Of a stretch of 64,000 nt of DNA, positions 7,547 to 15,691 are shown piece after piece (the first letter of the stretch is position 1; the number at the start of each line of letters is the position of its first letter). Made by a program: the position numbers and the translations under genes. Source of the DNA: Microvirga flocculans ATCC BAA-817 (lineage in GTDB: Bacteria; Pseudomonadota; Alphaproteobacteria; Rhizobiales; Beijerinckiaceae). The notes below the pieces were generated by a model. The model saw only the letters and a list, made by a program, of their open reading frames with translations. It did no database searches and was not told the origin of the DNA. The stretch covers positions 124,001 to 188,000 of the forward strand of contig NZ_JAEA01000006.1 in assembly GCF_000518665.1 (NCBI RefSeq), read 5' to 3'.

Positions 7547-8207
7547 CGAGCCCGGCCCGCGCACGCCGCCGCTCGCTTGGCAGCCTTACCGCCCGCCGGT
7601 CGTGGCGACGGAGCATCTGACGCCGCCCGGGGCGCCGCCCCGGCGCGACTTCGCCGACGTGCTGGGCTCCCGCCGGTCGGCCCTTGCCGGCTCCATGGGC
7701 TGGGACGACATCGCCGCGCTGCTGTGGCATGCGGCCGGGACCAAAGGGCATGCCCCCGCCGGGCGGGCGGGACTGCCGGTCGAGTGGCGGGCCAGCCCGT
7801 CCGCGGGCGGGCTGCATCCGATCCACGTGGTCTGCATCAACGACGGCGGTGACGGGCTGGTCCGCCTCTACGATCCGATGGAGCACGCGTTCCACGTCCT
7901 CGCCGTGCCGCACGTCGACGTCTCCGCCCGAAACGCCGCGGCTGTCGCCGAGGTCGTGGGTGTCCATCGCGGCTGCACCCTTCGGTTCATCGCCGATGTC
8001 AGCAAGGTCGGGGCCGCTTACGAGCATCCGGCGAGCCTCGTCCTGCGGGATGCCGGCTGCCTGTTAGCCACCCTGTGCCTCTGCGCGGAATGGCTCGGGC
8101 TGGCGGCATGCCCGCTCGGTTTCCTTGGCAACAGAATGGTCGCGCAGCTCGGTTATCCTCCGTCGCGTTTCTCGGCTGTCGGCGGGGTCCAGATCACGCG
8201 GCCGTAA
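7527..8207 (+). CDS. SagB-type nitroreductase-family oxidoreductase
   Basis: This 226-residue protein has the SagB/thiazole-oxidase pattern: 'SRRSALAG' early, 'RASPSAGGLHPIHVVCIN' mid-protein for FMN binding, and 'RDAGCLLATLCLCAEWLGLAACPLG' near the end. SagB-type enzymes are FMN-dependent dehydrogenases that oxidise azolines in modified peptides; here the substrate is unknown and no YcaO or SagC partner is present. A TTG start at 7527 is used, giving a 20-base overlap with the QueC-like gene. It is the last gene of the operon. Confidence 0.75.
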   Translation: MAGIPTDEPGPRTPPLAWQPYRPPVVATEHLTPPGAPPRRDFADVLGSRRSALAGSMGWDDIAALLWHAAGTKGHAPAGRAGLPVEWRASPSAGGLHPIHVVCINDGGDGLVRLYDPMEHAFHVLAVPHVDVSARNAAAVAEVVGVHRGCTLRFIADVSKVGAAYEHPASLVLRDAGCLLATLCLCAEWLGLAACPLGFLGNRMVAQLGYPPSRFSAVGGVQITRP

Positions 8208-8298
8208 CCGCGATCACACGAAGCATCGCCCGTCGTTAACAGCGTCCGGCGGCAACTTGGAGATTGCCTCGCCCGCAGCGGCCTCCTCGAACGCCGCC

Positions 8299-8550
8299 TT
8301 ATGGCGTGGTTGGCGACCGTCCTGATGGCCCCAGAATTGCAACCGCCCTCTGAATGATCCAGTCGATGTCGTCGGTGTCCGGGAAACGGACCGCATCGAT
8401 AGCTTCTGCGAGGCGGTCGTCGATGTCACCCTTTGCCTCGACGGCATTGACGGCTTCGAGCGAGAGCCGCCTGAAGGCAGCGTAGTCGGAACCGGCCGTC
8501 GACTTGGCCTCGTGAAGGCTGCGAATGAGGTGATGGGACAGGTTTTCCAT
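8299..8550 (-). CDS. Small hypothetical protein
   Basis: This 83-residue, mostly helical, acidic protein (MENLSHHLIRSLHEAKS...) has a good ribosome-binding site (AAGGAG, 7 bases before the ATG at 8550). No family was recognised. It converges on the end of the nitroreductase operon and is probably transcribed on its own. Composition and ribosome-binding site support it as a real gene. Confidence 0.5.
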   Translation of the reverse strand: MENLSHHLIRSLHEAKSTAGSDYAAFRRLSLEAVNAVEAKGDIDDRLAEAIDAVRFPDTDDIDWIIQRAVAILGPSGRSPTTP

Positions 8551-8574
8551 GTTCGGACTCCTTGTTGAAGTCAT

Positions 8575-9419
8575 TGAGGGGATGCATTGGACCGTTTGAC
8601 GAGATATCGCCGACGCTGTGCTGTGCAGTCGCGCGGTACGCGACCGAGCTCTTGGCTGGTGCGATCGGAAGTCGCCTTTGCCGCACCTGTCGTGTCGCCT
8701 TTGGGGAACCTCCTTGAGCGTCCCCTGCCAAATGCCGTGGCCGGGCCTCTGTGACCCTCATTGGAGGAGGCGGTGGGAGCGATGTTCGCGCCCGTCCGGA
8801 CAGGCGGGAGACGGGCGCAGGTTTGTGCGCGCCCGAATCGCGCCCGCGGCATCCGGCGCACATCGGCGAGGTGACTTGCCTCGACCGCCATCTGACGCTC
8901 AACAGGCGCTCGCGAGGGTTACACGGGCAAACCGCGATGCCGGGTTTGTTCCGACCGCACAGACGATGACCATCGTCGTTTTTGCTTGAAGACGCGCCGA
9001 TTGCCTTTCTTGCTCTTTTGCTGATGCTGGCGCCGCCTTGAGGTTGACTTCCTTGGGTTTTGTCTATGGCAGGGCCTACCCTCGACACCCTTCCCTTTCG
9101 CATCGCTGGCATCATGTCGGATGAGCCCGTCACGCCGCATGACGTCGTCGATCCTTCTCTCATTCACCTTGAGCCGTTTACCGGACATGTCGTGGCGCAC
9201 GTCCGCTGTCCGTAACGCCCTCGGCACGACACTCGCGCAGCTTCACAGACTTCAAGATGAGGACACGGCCCCCTCGGATCCATCCGAGGCCGCGCTTCTG
9301 GACCTTACGATGGGAGCTGCCGGATAACGAACTGGCCCGACATGAGGCCGCCGCAGGCCAGCGTGATCAGATCTTGCCGCCAGATCCCTGCATGACGCGC
9401 GCAGGCCTCCGCCCCACCA
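8575..9419. other. Stretch without a convincing gene
   Basis: About 845 bases lie between a small leftward gene and the nucleotidyltransferase gene. Open frames exist on both strands but overlap and are rich in Arg, Ser and Pro, as shadows are. A short + frame at 9121-9327 ends in a protein-like 'SDPSEAALLDLTMGAAG' and may be a small or broken gene. Nothing else was recognised. Confidence 0.3.
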
Positions 9420-10331
9420 CTATTCGCTCGGCGTGCAGCGCGCTTCGTCGCGTTCCTTCACAGCTCGCATGGCTCTCTGCATACCTTGAGATCTGCATCT
9501 GGGAGACAGAGCGGGCGCTCGACCGTCATCCGTCGCGTTCCGGGCGAGATCGCCGAGACAGAACGGACGATAGACCTCGTGCGTCCTGATCTTTTCGGCG
9601 AGACGGGTGATCGGCACAGACGGACGTCGGCGGTGCAGGTGTCCCTGCGTTGCATAGCGGCAAACCTCATCCTGCAGTTCGCTTAGTCCTTGGCAAAGGT
9701 ACCAAGCGAGCTGCGGGCCGATGCTCTGCTGCCAATCGTATAGGATGCGCAACGTGCGGGCGAGCACCCCGAGCCGGTTAGGGTTGTCTTCGAGGTTGAT
9801 CTCGACCGTCCGCGCCTGAAGCTGGTCCAGATAACCGTCGGACCAATGGATCGCCCGCGTCCCGGCATCGTACACGACCGCGTCGCAATCGAAGAAGGTC
9901 GTCTTCGTCAGGTCCGCAAGCCCTTGCGCGGCCACATGCCCCTCGCGCACGGCCCATGTGTTCGGCAGCGCCCAGAGGTCGTACGCGAACCGTCTCCCGA
10001 CGAAGCGGTAGCCGCCGAACTTGTTCCGCGCGACCGGCAGGTCGCGCACGAAGCGGTCTAGTTCCTCGGCCTCGCAGTCGACCACGAGGTCCACGTCGGA
10101 GCGGAACGCCCCGGCGCCGCCGCGCGCGAGGTCGCGCAGCATGCCGCCGAAGATCGCGACGTGCCCGAGCGGACGCAGGCGGGAGATCGTCTCGCCGATC
10201 TCCGGGCCGCCGAGCGCCGGGTCCGCGAGGTAGGCCTCCACCCGCTCGCGGAGCTCGTGTTCGGACGTCACGGGACAGGCGGCGGTCCTAGCCACGCAGG
10301 CGCTCCAACTCTTCTCGTAGGGAGATGGCAT
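9420..10331 (-). CDS. Nucleotidyltransferase with poly(A)-polymerase/CCA-type head domain
   Basis: The N-terminal half carries a nucleotidyltransferase core: 'VAIFGGMLRDLARGG' (the GG motif with following Arg) and 'FRSDVDLVVD' with paired aspartates. 'FGGYRFVGRRFAYDLW' then supplies the third carboxylate strand. This resembles the head of class II poly(A)/CCA-adding polymerases, but the RNA-binding body is absent or diverged. The gene overlaps the end of the dGTPase gene by 44 bases; a GTG at 10271 would remove the overlap. The pair is probably one transcript. The substrate could be an RNA, nucleotide or protein and is not predictable. Confidence 0.75.
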   Translation of the reverse strand: MPSPYEKSWSACVARTAACPVTSEHELRERVEAYLADPALGGPEIGETISRLRPLGHVAIFGGMLRDLARGGAGAFRSDVDLVVDCEAEELDRFVRDLPVARNKFGGYRFVGRRFAYDLWALPNTWAVREGHVAAQGLADLTKTTFFDCDAVVYDAGTRAIHWSDGYLDQLQARTVEINLEDNPNRLGVLARTLRILYDWQQSIGPQLAWYLCQGLSELQDEVCRYATQGHLHRRRPSVPITRLAEKIRTHEVYRPFCLGDLARNATDDGRAPALSPRCRSQGMQRAMRAVKERDEARCTPSE

Positions 10332-11748
10332 ACGAATCGCTCATCCCCGAGATCATATCCGTGATCAACTGGAGCTCACGATAGCGGATCGGCATGCCGT
10401 TGTCGCTGTCCTCAGCTATTCGGCGATAGTTCTCGGAAATACGGTTGTACACGTACTGCGAGTAGGGAGGACGCTTCGACGCCAGGTCGTTCTCGTCCGA
10501 ACGGTCCCGAATGGCCTGCCAGAACATGTCCATCAGTGCGTGGATCGTCTGGTGCCCCTTGAGCTCCACCTCCAAGACGCTGCGGTGCCTGTACACGTGG
10601 GCCTTCGCGAACTCCTTCAGCGCCTTCCAGAGGACGCGGCCGTCCGAGACGGCCAACAGATCGTTGTCGAACGTCCCGGACAGTATGGCGTCCTTGTGCT
10701 GGACGAATGCCTTGGTGGCCGCCGGCACGAGGGCGCCGATGGCCCTCACCCGCAACATCTGCATCGAGATGTCGTCGAGTTCTCCCGCCGAGAGGCTCAG
10801 GTCCCGGTATTTCTTGTCCCGCTCCCGGGCACTGGCGCACAGATCCCGCACCAGCTCGTCCTCGCCGGCCTCATGTTCTAGGTAGGCGAGCAGGTCATAC
10901 AAGGACAGAAAGCCCTTCTTGGCGGCGTCCTCGATATCCACGACCGAGTAGGCGATATCGTCGCACGCCTCCATGATGAAGGTCAGCGGGTGGCGAATGC
11001 CTTCGCCAAGACCGGTTTCCTCCCAGACCTCCACCGCGATATCGCGCTCGGACTGGAAGAAGTTGAACTTCTTGCGGGCCTGCGATGTCTTGTCGGCCTT
11101 GTCGGACGGCACCGGGTACTTCATCAACGCCGCCAAGAAGGCGTAGGTCATGTCCAAGCCGAAATTGTCGTTGATGACCTGCAGGCGCGTCAGCAGGCGA
11201 AAGGCTTGCGCGTTGCCCTCGAACTTGAGGAAGTCCAGCTGCTGCGCCTTGGTAAGCTCCGCGCCGGCGCCATCGAAGATGCCAAAGGAACCCGAGTCGG
11301 GGCTCCTCGGCGTGGAGTGCTTCAGCATCCAGCTCTGGATGGCGGCCTCGCCCTGGTGACCGAACGGGGGGTTGCCGAGATCGTGGGCCAGTCCAATGGC
11401 CTCGAGCAGGGCCGGCACGCTCCGCTTCGGCTGCAGCGTCTCCGGAATGCCCAGCGCCTCCGCATGTTCGAACACCAGCGTCGTGCCGATGCTGCGCGCG
11501 AGGTTGGCCACTTCGTGGCTGTGGGTCAGCCGAGTGCGGACGCTATCGTTGGGCTCGAGAGGGAAGACCTGCGTCTTGTCCTGCAGCCGCCGGACCGGCG
11601 TCGAGAAGAGGATGCGGTCATGGTCGCGCTCGTGCTCGACCCGCTGCTCGTCTGGCTTGCGGGGCTTCGCCTTGCCGCGGCTCTTCCGCCGGCCGTCATT
11701 GAGGAGCTTTGCCCAATCCATCCGGTCAACCAATTCCATCTCCCTCAA
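10288..11748 (-). CDS. dgt: dGTPase-family dNTP triphosphohydrolase
   Basis: The product is an HD-superfamily dNTPase of 486 residues, near the length of E. coli Dgt. Motifs are 'RLTHSHEV' (His76), 'AIGLAHDLGNPPFGH' (H122-D123) and 'ACDDIAYSVVD' (D263), the metal-binding residues of the family. Such enzymes split dNTPs, usually dGTP, to deoxynucleoside and triphosphate. Alphaproteobacterial housekeeping versions are usually shorter and chromosomal. Here the gene is paired with a nucleotidyltransferase in an accessory region. Phage-defence dGTPases that deplete dNTPs are known, so a defence role is reasonable but inferred. Confidence 0.85.
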   Translation of the reverse strand: MREMELVDRMDWAKLLNDGRRKSRGKAKPRKPDEQRVEHERDHDRILFSTPVRRLQDKTQVFPLEPNDSVRTRLTHSHEVANLARSIGTTLVFEHAEALGIPETLQPKRSVPALLEAIGLAHDLGNPPFGHQGEAAIQSWMLKHSTPRSPDSGSFGIFDGAGAELTKAQQLDFLKFEGNAQAFRLLTRLQVINDNFGLDMTYAFLAALMKYPVPSDKADKTSQARKKFNFFQSERDIAVEVWEETGLGEGIRHPLTFIMEACDDIAYSVVDIEDAAKKGFLSLYDLLAYLEHEAGEDELVRDLCASARERDKKYRDLSLSAGELDDISMQMLRVRAIGALVPAATKAFVQHKDAILSGTFDNDLLAVSDGRVLWKALKEFAKAHVYRHRSVLEVELKGHQTIHALMDMFWQAIRDRSDENDLASKRPPYSQYVYNRISENYRRIAEDSDNGMPIRYRELQLITDMISGMSDSYAISLREELERLRG

Positions 11749-12232
11749 ACGCCCCGGGGGTAGCCCGGTTCAGGTGCAGGACATCCTGTCCACAGGCAAC
11801 CCGCCCGGCCCATTTAGAAGCCGGCCGACGCCGATGCCACCGTCGTCGAGGCAGGCACCGGACTTCTCCACGGCAAGATGCGGTTGGCTCCGCCGTGCAT
11901 GGCATCGCCAGAGGCGGTGTCAGGAGGGCGAGCGCCGCTTGCCCACCGGGCGCCCCGCCCAGACCGGCCGCCCCACAGCCTTGCCGGCAACCCGAGTGCA
12001 GCCAAGGAGGTGATAGCGAGCGCACGATGACGGCTCCTGCCGGGCCAGAGGCGTGGGCGTCCCTCTTGTGCGGCCTCCATGTCCGTGAGGCTGTGGAACC
12101 TGTTGCGCTGTGGCTGAGTCCCGAGGCCGCGACGAGTTGGGTGGTCGCGAAAACAGTAAGTAGGGACAGGAGCTTGGCGGTGTGGTAACCACAACGGACT
12201 TAAACTCGCTGCGGATGATCCACTTAGCTGGC
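11749..12232. other. Intergenic region
   Basis: About 480 bases between the leftward dGTPase gene and the promoter of the rightward receiver gene. No convincing gene was seen. Confidence 0.35.
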
Positions 12233-12258
12233 GGAACGAAGCTGACCCCTTTTCAGTT
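12233..12258 (+). promoter_or_regulatory. Candidate EcfG (general stress response) promoter
   Basis: GGAAC at 12233-12237 is followed after 18 bases by GTT at 12256-12258. This fits the alphaproteobacterial EcfG pattern GGAAC-N16/17-NGTT. It sits 9 bases before the annotated start of the receiver protein, which would make the transcript nearly leaderless; starting translation at the in-frame ATG 12295 would fit better. Confidence 0.45.
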
Positions 12259-12267
12259 AGGCCCTCC

Positions 12268-12684
12268 ATGAGCGAAGGTGTTTCAGAATCCCGCATGACG
12301 GTGTTGGTCGTCGAGGACCAGATCCTGGTCCGGATCTTCGCGGCTGACTTTCTCGAAGACGCTGGGTTCAAGGTGTTTGAGGCTGCAAAAGCCGATGAGG
12401 CGCTGACCGCCTTGCAGGCGCGACCCGATATTCAGGCCATCGTGACCGACGTGGAGATGCCAGGCTCGATGAACGGCTTCGAGCTGGCGCGGGCGGTGCA
12501 TGAGCAGTGGCCTGGCGTCCAGGTGATCGTGACTTCGGGCCGGAAGCATCCTGGCCTGGAGGAGCTGCCCGATGCGATCCCCTTCCTGGCCAAGCCGTAC
12601 ATGCCCGAGACTGTCGTCAATCTGATCCGGCAGATGGCGACCCCGCAGGTCGTTGAAGCTCCAGCGTCAGTTGGGTTTGCCTAG
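12268..12684 (+). CDS. Single-domain response regulator (receiver protein)
   Basis: This 138-residue CheY-like receiver has an acidic pair near Glu16-Asp17, the phospho-acceptor Asp61 in 'AIVTDVEMPG', and the switch lysine Lys109 in 'FLAKPY'. The FLAKPY ending is typical of receivers that pair with HWE/HisKA_2 kinases in Rhizobiales. There is no output domain, so it acts by protein contact or phosphotransfer. No kinase is adjacent; several HWE kinases lie elsewhere in the window. An EcfG-like promoter lies directly upstream. Confidence 0.85.
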   Translation: MSEGVSESRMTVLVVEDQILVRIFAADFLEDAGFKVFEAAKADEALTALQARPDIQAIVTDVEMPGSMNGFELARAVHEQWPGVQVIVTSGRKHPGLEELPDAIPFLAKPYMPETVVNLIRQMATPQVVEAPASVGFA

Positions 12685-12815
12685 AGCCTCGGGCCTCGCA
12701 CCTTCGAGGCGTTCGATCCAGCGGCCCGGCGGCAGGTGCCCAATTAGCTTATGCCGGACTTGGAAGCGCCCGCGGCCAGCGCTGGCCCACGCAGCCCTCA
12801 CGCGCAGTTCGCAGT

Positions 12816-13028
12816 CTATTTTGCGCCCCCGGGTGAGGCGGCGGCTTCCTCCTGGCTGATCTGATCTATCGCGCGAGCAAGATCGGCCTCGAACTGGCTC
12901 AAGGCTCGTGAGCGAGCTATTTGCGCGCGAGACTCTTCGATAGCTTGGACTGACTGCTTGATTGTCTCTTGCAAGGAAGGTTGGTCCTGGTTCGGCTTGC
13001 TGCCAGGAAGCTGATCCGAGTCGGGCAT
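12816..13028 (-). CDS. Small coiled-coil hypothetical protein
   Basis: This 70-residue hydrophilic protein is predicted to be almost entirely helical with a coiled-coil pattern ('TIKQSVQAIEESRAQIARSR'). No clear ribosome-binding site was seen. Composition is protein-like, unlike shadow frames nearby. Function unknown. Confidence 0.4.
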   Translation of the reverse strand: MPDSDQLPGSKPNQDQPSLQETIKQSVQAIEESRAQIARSRALSQFEADLARAIDQISQEEAAASPGGAK

Positions 13029-13334
13029 GAGCGGCGGGACGGTGAGGCGGGGTGAACGACGTAAAAAACAGATTACACACAGCGAACCAGACGCGACCTT
13101 AACATATGTGAAAGCCTGCTTCAGACACTAGGCAGCGGCACAGTCTCCACTCGGTCGACTTCCATAGGGACTTTGACCAACAGTACCCACTAGCGGCGTT
13201 CACTCCTGACCTCGACCGCAACCTCGCGGCTGCTCCCCTTCCGCAGTCTGTCCGATCTGACCTCGGCCGCAGAGGTTGCGGCCGTGTCAGGACGGCCCCG
13301 CCGTGATCGTCCCGAAACAGGTCACCAACGATGG
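13029..13334. other. Intergenic region with an inverted repeat
   Basis: No gene was recognised. An imperfect inverted repeat pairs 13214-13230 (core GCAACCTCGCGGC) with 13265-13283 (core GCCGCAGAGGTTGC) across about 35 bases, beyond the 3' end of the FtsH-like gene. Its role is unclear. Confidence 0.3.
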
Positions 13335-14921
13335 CTAGTGCCGGGTGTCTGCACCTGCAGGGAACCCTTGCGTGCTGGAATGCGCCTCAAAGATCGCGCG
13401 GATGACCGCGTCGGACGCGGCGAGACGGTCGGCCAAATAGGCCGCGAGTTGCTCGACGGCTGCTTGATGCGCCCGGATTAAAGCGGTCGCCTCCTTGTAG
13501 GCGGCATTCAGCTCGTGCCTCACCTCCGCCAGCAGGTGCGGCGGGAGATGGGACGCCGGCAGGTTGGCGCCCAGGTAGACTAACGGCGCCGGGCCAGCCA
13601 AGCCGTACGCGGTGAGCATGCGCACCGCGAGGCGGGTCGCCATGGCCAAGTCCGACTCCTCGGCGCCCCCCGCTCCCGCGCTGACGCCGCCGAGCACCAC
13701 CTCCTCGGCCGCGCGCCCGGCCAACAGATAGACCAGGATCTGGCGGGCTATCTCGGCGGTCATCGGCTGCTCCGGCCCGCCAGCCACCCGCGTCGTCCCG
13801 GCGTGCCTTCCTTGTCCGACGATAGAGATCTCGACACTGACCGCCTCCCCCGACGCAACGGCGGCTACGGCATGGCCCGCTTCATGTACGGCGCACCGGC
13901 GAAGAAGTTCGGTGGAAACCGTGTCGACCGGGCCGGCGATCTCGGCCATGAGATCTTCGAGGGTGAGCCTGCGTCCGGCATGGCGGGCCCGACGTCGGGC
14001 GCCGCGCACCCAGCGCTCGGCGTCGGCGCCGGTTCCGCCCAGCCCGAGGACGGCCAGCGGCATAAGGTCGGCGTCGGTCAGGTCGGATGCCAGCTTCTGC
14101 CGCATGATCTGGGCCAAGTCCTCCGTGCTCGGAACCGGAACGTGGATCACACGCTCGAGCCGCCCGCTGCGGAGGAGCGCGGGATCGACGGCTTTCAGGA
14201 AGTTGGTGGCTCCGATCATCACCACGCCGGGCTGCGACTTGAGCCCGTCCATCTCCTCGAGGACGCAGCCGATGAAGGACGTCCAGTACGACCTGTAGCG
14301 CGGCTCGACCACCGTGCGGTCGGAGAGGCCGTCGACCTCGTCGATGAACAGGACGCACGGCGCCCGCTCCCGCGCGGCGGCGAAGTCCAACCTAACGGCT
14401 TGGATCACCTCCCCGAGGTGCGAGTGCGACAGCCACGTCGCCGCCGAGGTCGCGACGAGGTTTACCTCGGCCTCGCGCGCCAGCACCCGCGCGAGCGTGG
14501 TCTTGCCGGTACCGGGAGGGCCCGCGAGCAGGCAACCGCGGTCGAGATCGGTGAGAGCGATGCGGCCGGCGCTGTAGTCGCGCAGATCGCGCACGAGACC
14601 ATCAGCCCATGCCTTGGCGGGACCGAGCCCGTGCAGGTCCGCCAAACGGAGATCCGCCTCCGGCTGGACGCTGTCGTATTCCTTGATGAGGCGATCGATC
14701 GGGGCGAACCAGTCCTCCGGATCTTCGTCGACCATGAAGGTGAGGTTGGGCCGCCCAACTGGTTGCCGCCGGTCGCTTGCCGCGGTCCCCATCAGGTCCG
14801 GGGCCGCATCGAGGCGGTCGTGCTGCCGTGAACGCCCAGCTGGCGCGACTTCGTCCGCCAACGCGTTGTCGGCCTGTGGCTCCGACTGCGGTCCCTTCTT
14901 GAGGCTTGGTCTGATCGCCAT
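13335..14921 (-). CDS. Soluble FtsH-like AAA ATPase with M41-type zinc protease domain
   Basis: The 528-residue protein combines an AAA module with an FtsH-type metalloprotease. Walker A (GPPGTGKTT) is at 134-142, Walker B (VLFIDEVD) at 190-197, and a second-region-of-homology Arg is near 'LLRSGRLERV' at 250. The zinc motif H346-E-A-G-H350 follows, with the third ligand Asp424 in 'EESDLAMATRLA'. It lacks the two N-terminal membrane segments of housekeeping FtsH; instead it has a ~110-residue hydrophilic N-terminus. It should be a cytosolic ATP-dependent protease or unfoldase. It is the last of three leftward genes that appear to form one operon downstream of operator-like repeats. Whether it acts in defence or protein control is unknown. 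Confidence 0.85.
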   Translation of the reverse strand: MAIRPSLKKGPQSEPQADNALADEVAPAGRSRQHDRLDAAPDLMGTAASDRRQPVGRPNLTFMVDEDPEDWFAPIDRLIKEYDSVQPEADLRLADLHGLGPAKAWADGLVRDLRDYSAGRIALTDLDRGCLLAGPPGTGKTTLARVLAREAEVNLVATSAATWLSHSHLGEVIQAVRLDFAAARERAPCVLFIDEVDGLSDRTVVEPRYRSYWTSFIGCVLEEMDGLKSQPGVVMIGATNFLKAVDPALLRSGRLERVIHVPVPSTEDLAQIMRQKLASDLTDADLMPLAVLGLGGTGADAERWVRGARRRARHAGRRLTLEDLMAEIAGPVDTVSTELLRRCAVHEAGHAVAAVASGEAVSVEISIVGQGRHAGTTRVAGGPEQPMTAEIARQILVYLLAGRAAEEVVLGGVSAGAGGAEESDLAMATRLAVRMLTAYGLAGPAPLVYLGANLPASHLPPHLLAEVRHELNAAYKEATALIRAHQAAVEQLAAYLADRLAASDAVIRAIFEAHSSTQGFPAGADTRH

Positions 14922-14969
14922 CGCTCCTCCCGATCGTGCGCAGGATGATGTCGGCTCGCGCGAGCCCGA

Positions 14970-15632
14970 TCAGACGTCGCTGGCGCACAGCCAGACTGCG
15001 GACAGAGGGCCGATGGGCTTGCGGCGGTCGACGTCGACGACGCCGCTCCGCGCGAGCGACAGCACCGCCGCCACCCTGTCGGGCTCGTGCCGGACGAGCT
15101 GGATCAGGTCGCCCAGCACCATCCCTGGCTCCTCCGCGAGGGCCGCCATGACGGCAATCCGGTCCTCTGCGCCGATCGCAGCCTGCGCGGCCTGCGCCAT
15201 GAGGACGGCGTTGCCCAGCCTCGGCTCCCGGCGCAGCGCCCCTTCGGGCATCACGACCACGCGGCGGCCGGACCGGGCCGCCGCCTGTTTGAGGGCAAGC
15301 GCGCGGGCACGGCGGGCGCCATCCCGCCACAGGTCCGAGGGAACGGCCACCAGCGTCGCTGTCCTGGTTGCGAGCTGGACGCGCATAGCGGCCAAGCCCG
15401 CGTCCTCAAGCGCCGCGCACCAGAGCTCTTCGCAGGCGGGGTCAGGGCTGGCGGACACGACGAGAGGCGAGGCAATGACGTGCGCCTCGAGCACGCGCCT
15501 GAGGCCCGGCAGCATCCCAGTTGCAGCCGGGGCCTTGAGCACACCCGCTGTACTGAGCCGCCTCTTCGCCCGCACCTGGCTGCAATGGGTCAGCTTCCTC
15601 GTTGAGGTCAAGTTTGGAATAGCCCCGGCCAT
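14970..15632 (-). CDS. TnsA-N-like domain protein, degenerate; winged-helix-like C-terminus
   Basis: The start at 15632 follows a GGAG 9 bases upstream and gives 220 residues. The middle part ('VMPEGALRREPRLGNAVLMAQA') resembles the 'EPRLxNxxLL' stretch of TnsA-N-like endonuclease-fold proteins. The C-terminal ~60 residues ('RIAVMAALAEEPGMVLGDLIQL' to 'VVDVDRRKPIGP') resemble their winged-helix tail. The catalytic E-x-K element is not apparent, since the expected place reads 'LVAVPSDLW'. It may therefore be a non-catalytic relative. The gene lies between the AAA protease and a nuclease-like gene in the same direction. The family link is my recollection of motifs, not a search result. Confidence 0.5.
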   Translation of the reverse strand: MAGAIPNLTSTRKLTHCSQVRAKRRLSTAGVLKAPAATGMLPGLRRVLEAHVIASPLVVSASPDPACEELWCAALEDAGLAAMRVQLATRTATLVAVPSDLWRDGARRARALALKQAAARSGRRVVVMPEGALRREPRLGNAVLMAQAAQAAIGAEDRIAVMAALAEEPGMVLGDLIQLVRHEPDRVAAVLSLARSGVVDVDRRKPIGPLSAVWLCASDV

Positions 15633-15691
15633 TTGCTCGCTCTCCTGCACCACATGTCCCGTTTCCGTTGCAGCCGCCGGCAGGCAGCACC

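Noticed and set aside
11000..11763. Long + frames opposite the dGTPase gene
   Set aside because: They mirror codon structure of the dGTPase gene and have no domain.
13335..14921. Housekeeping FtsH
   Set aside because: The two N-terminal membrane segments are missing and the N-terminal ~110 residues are unlike FtsH.
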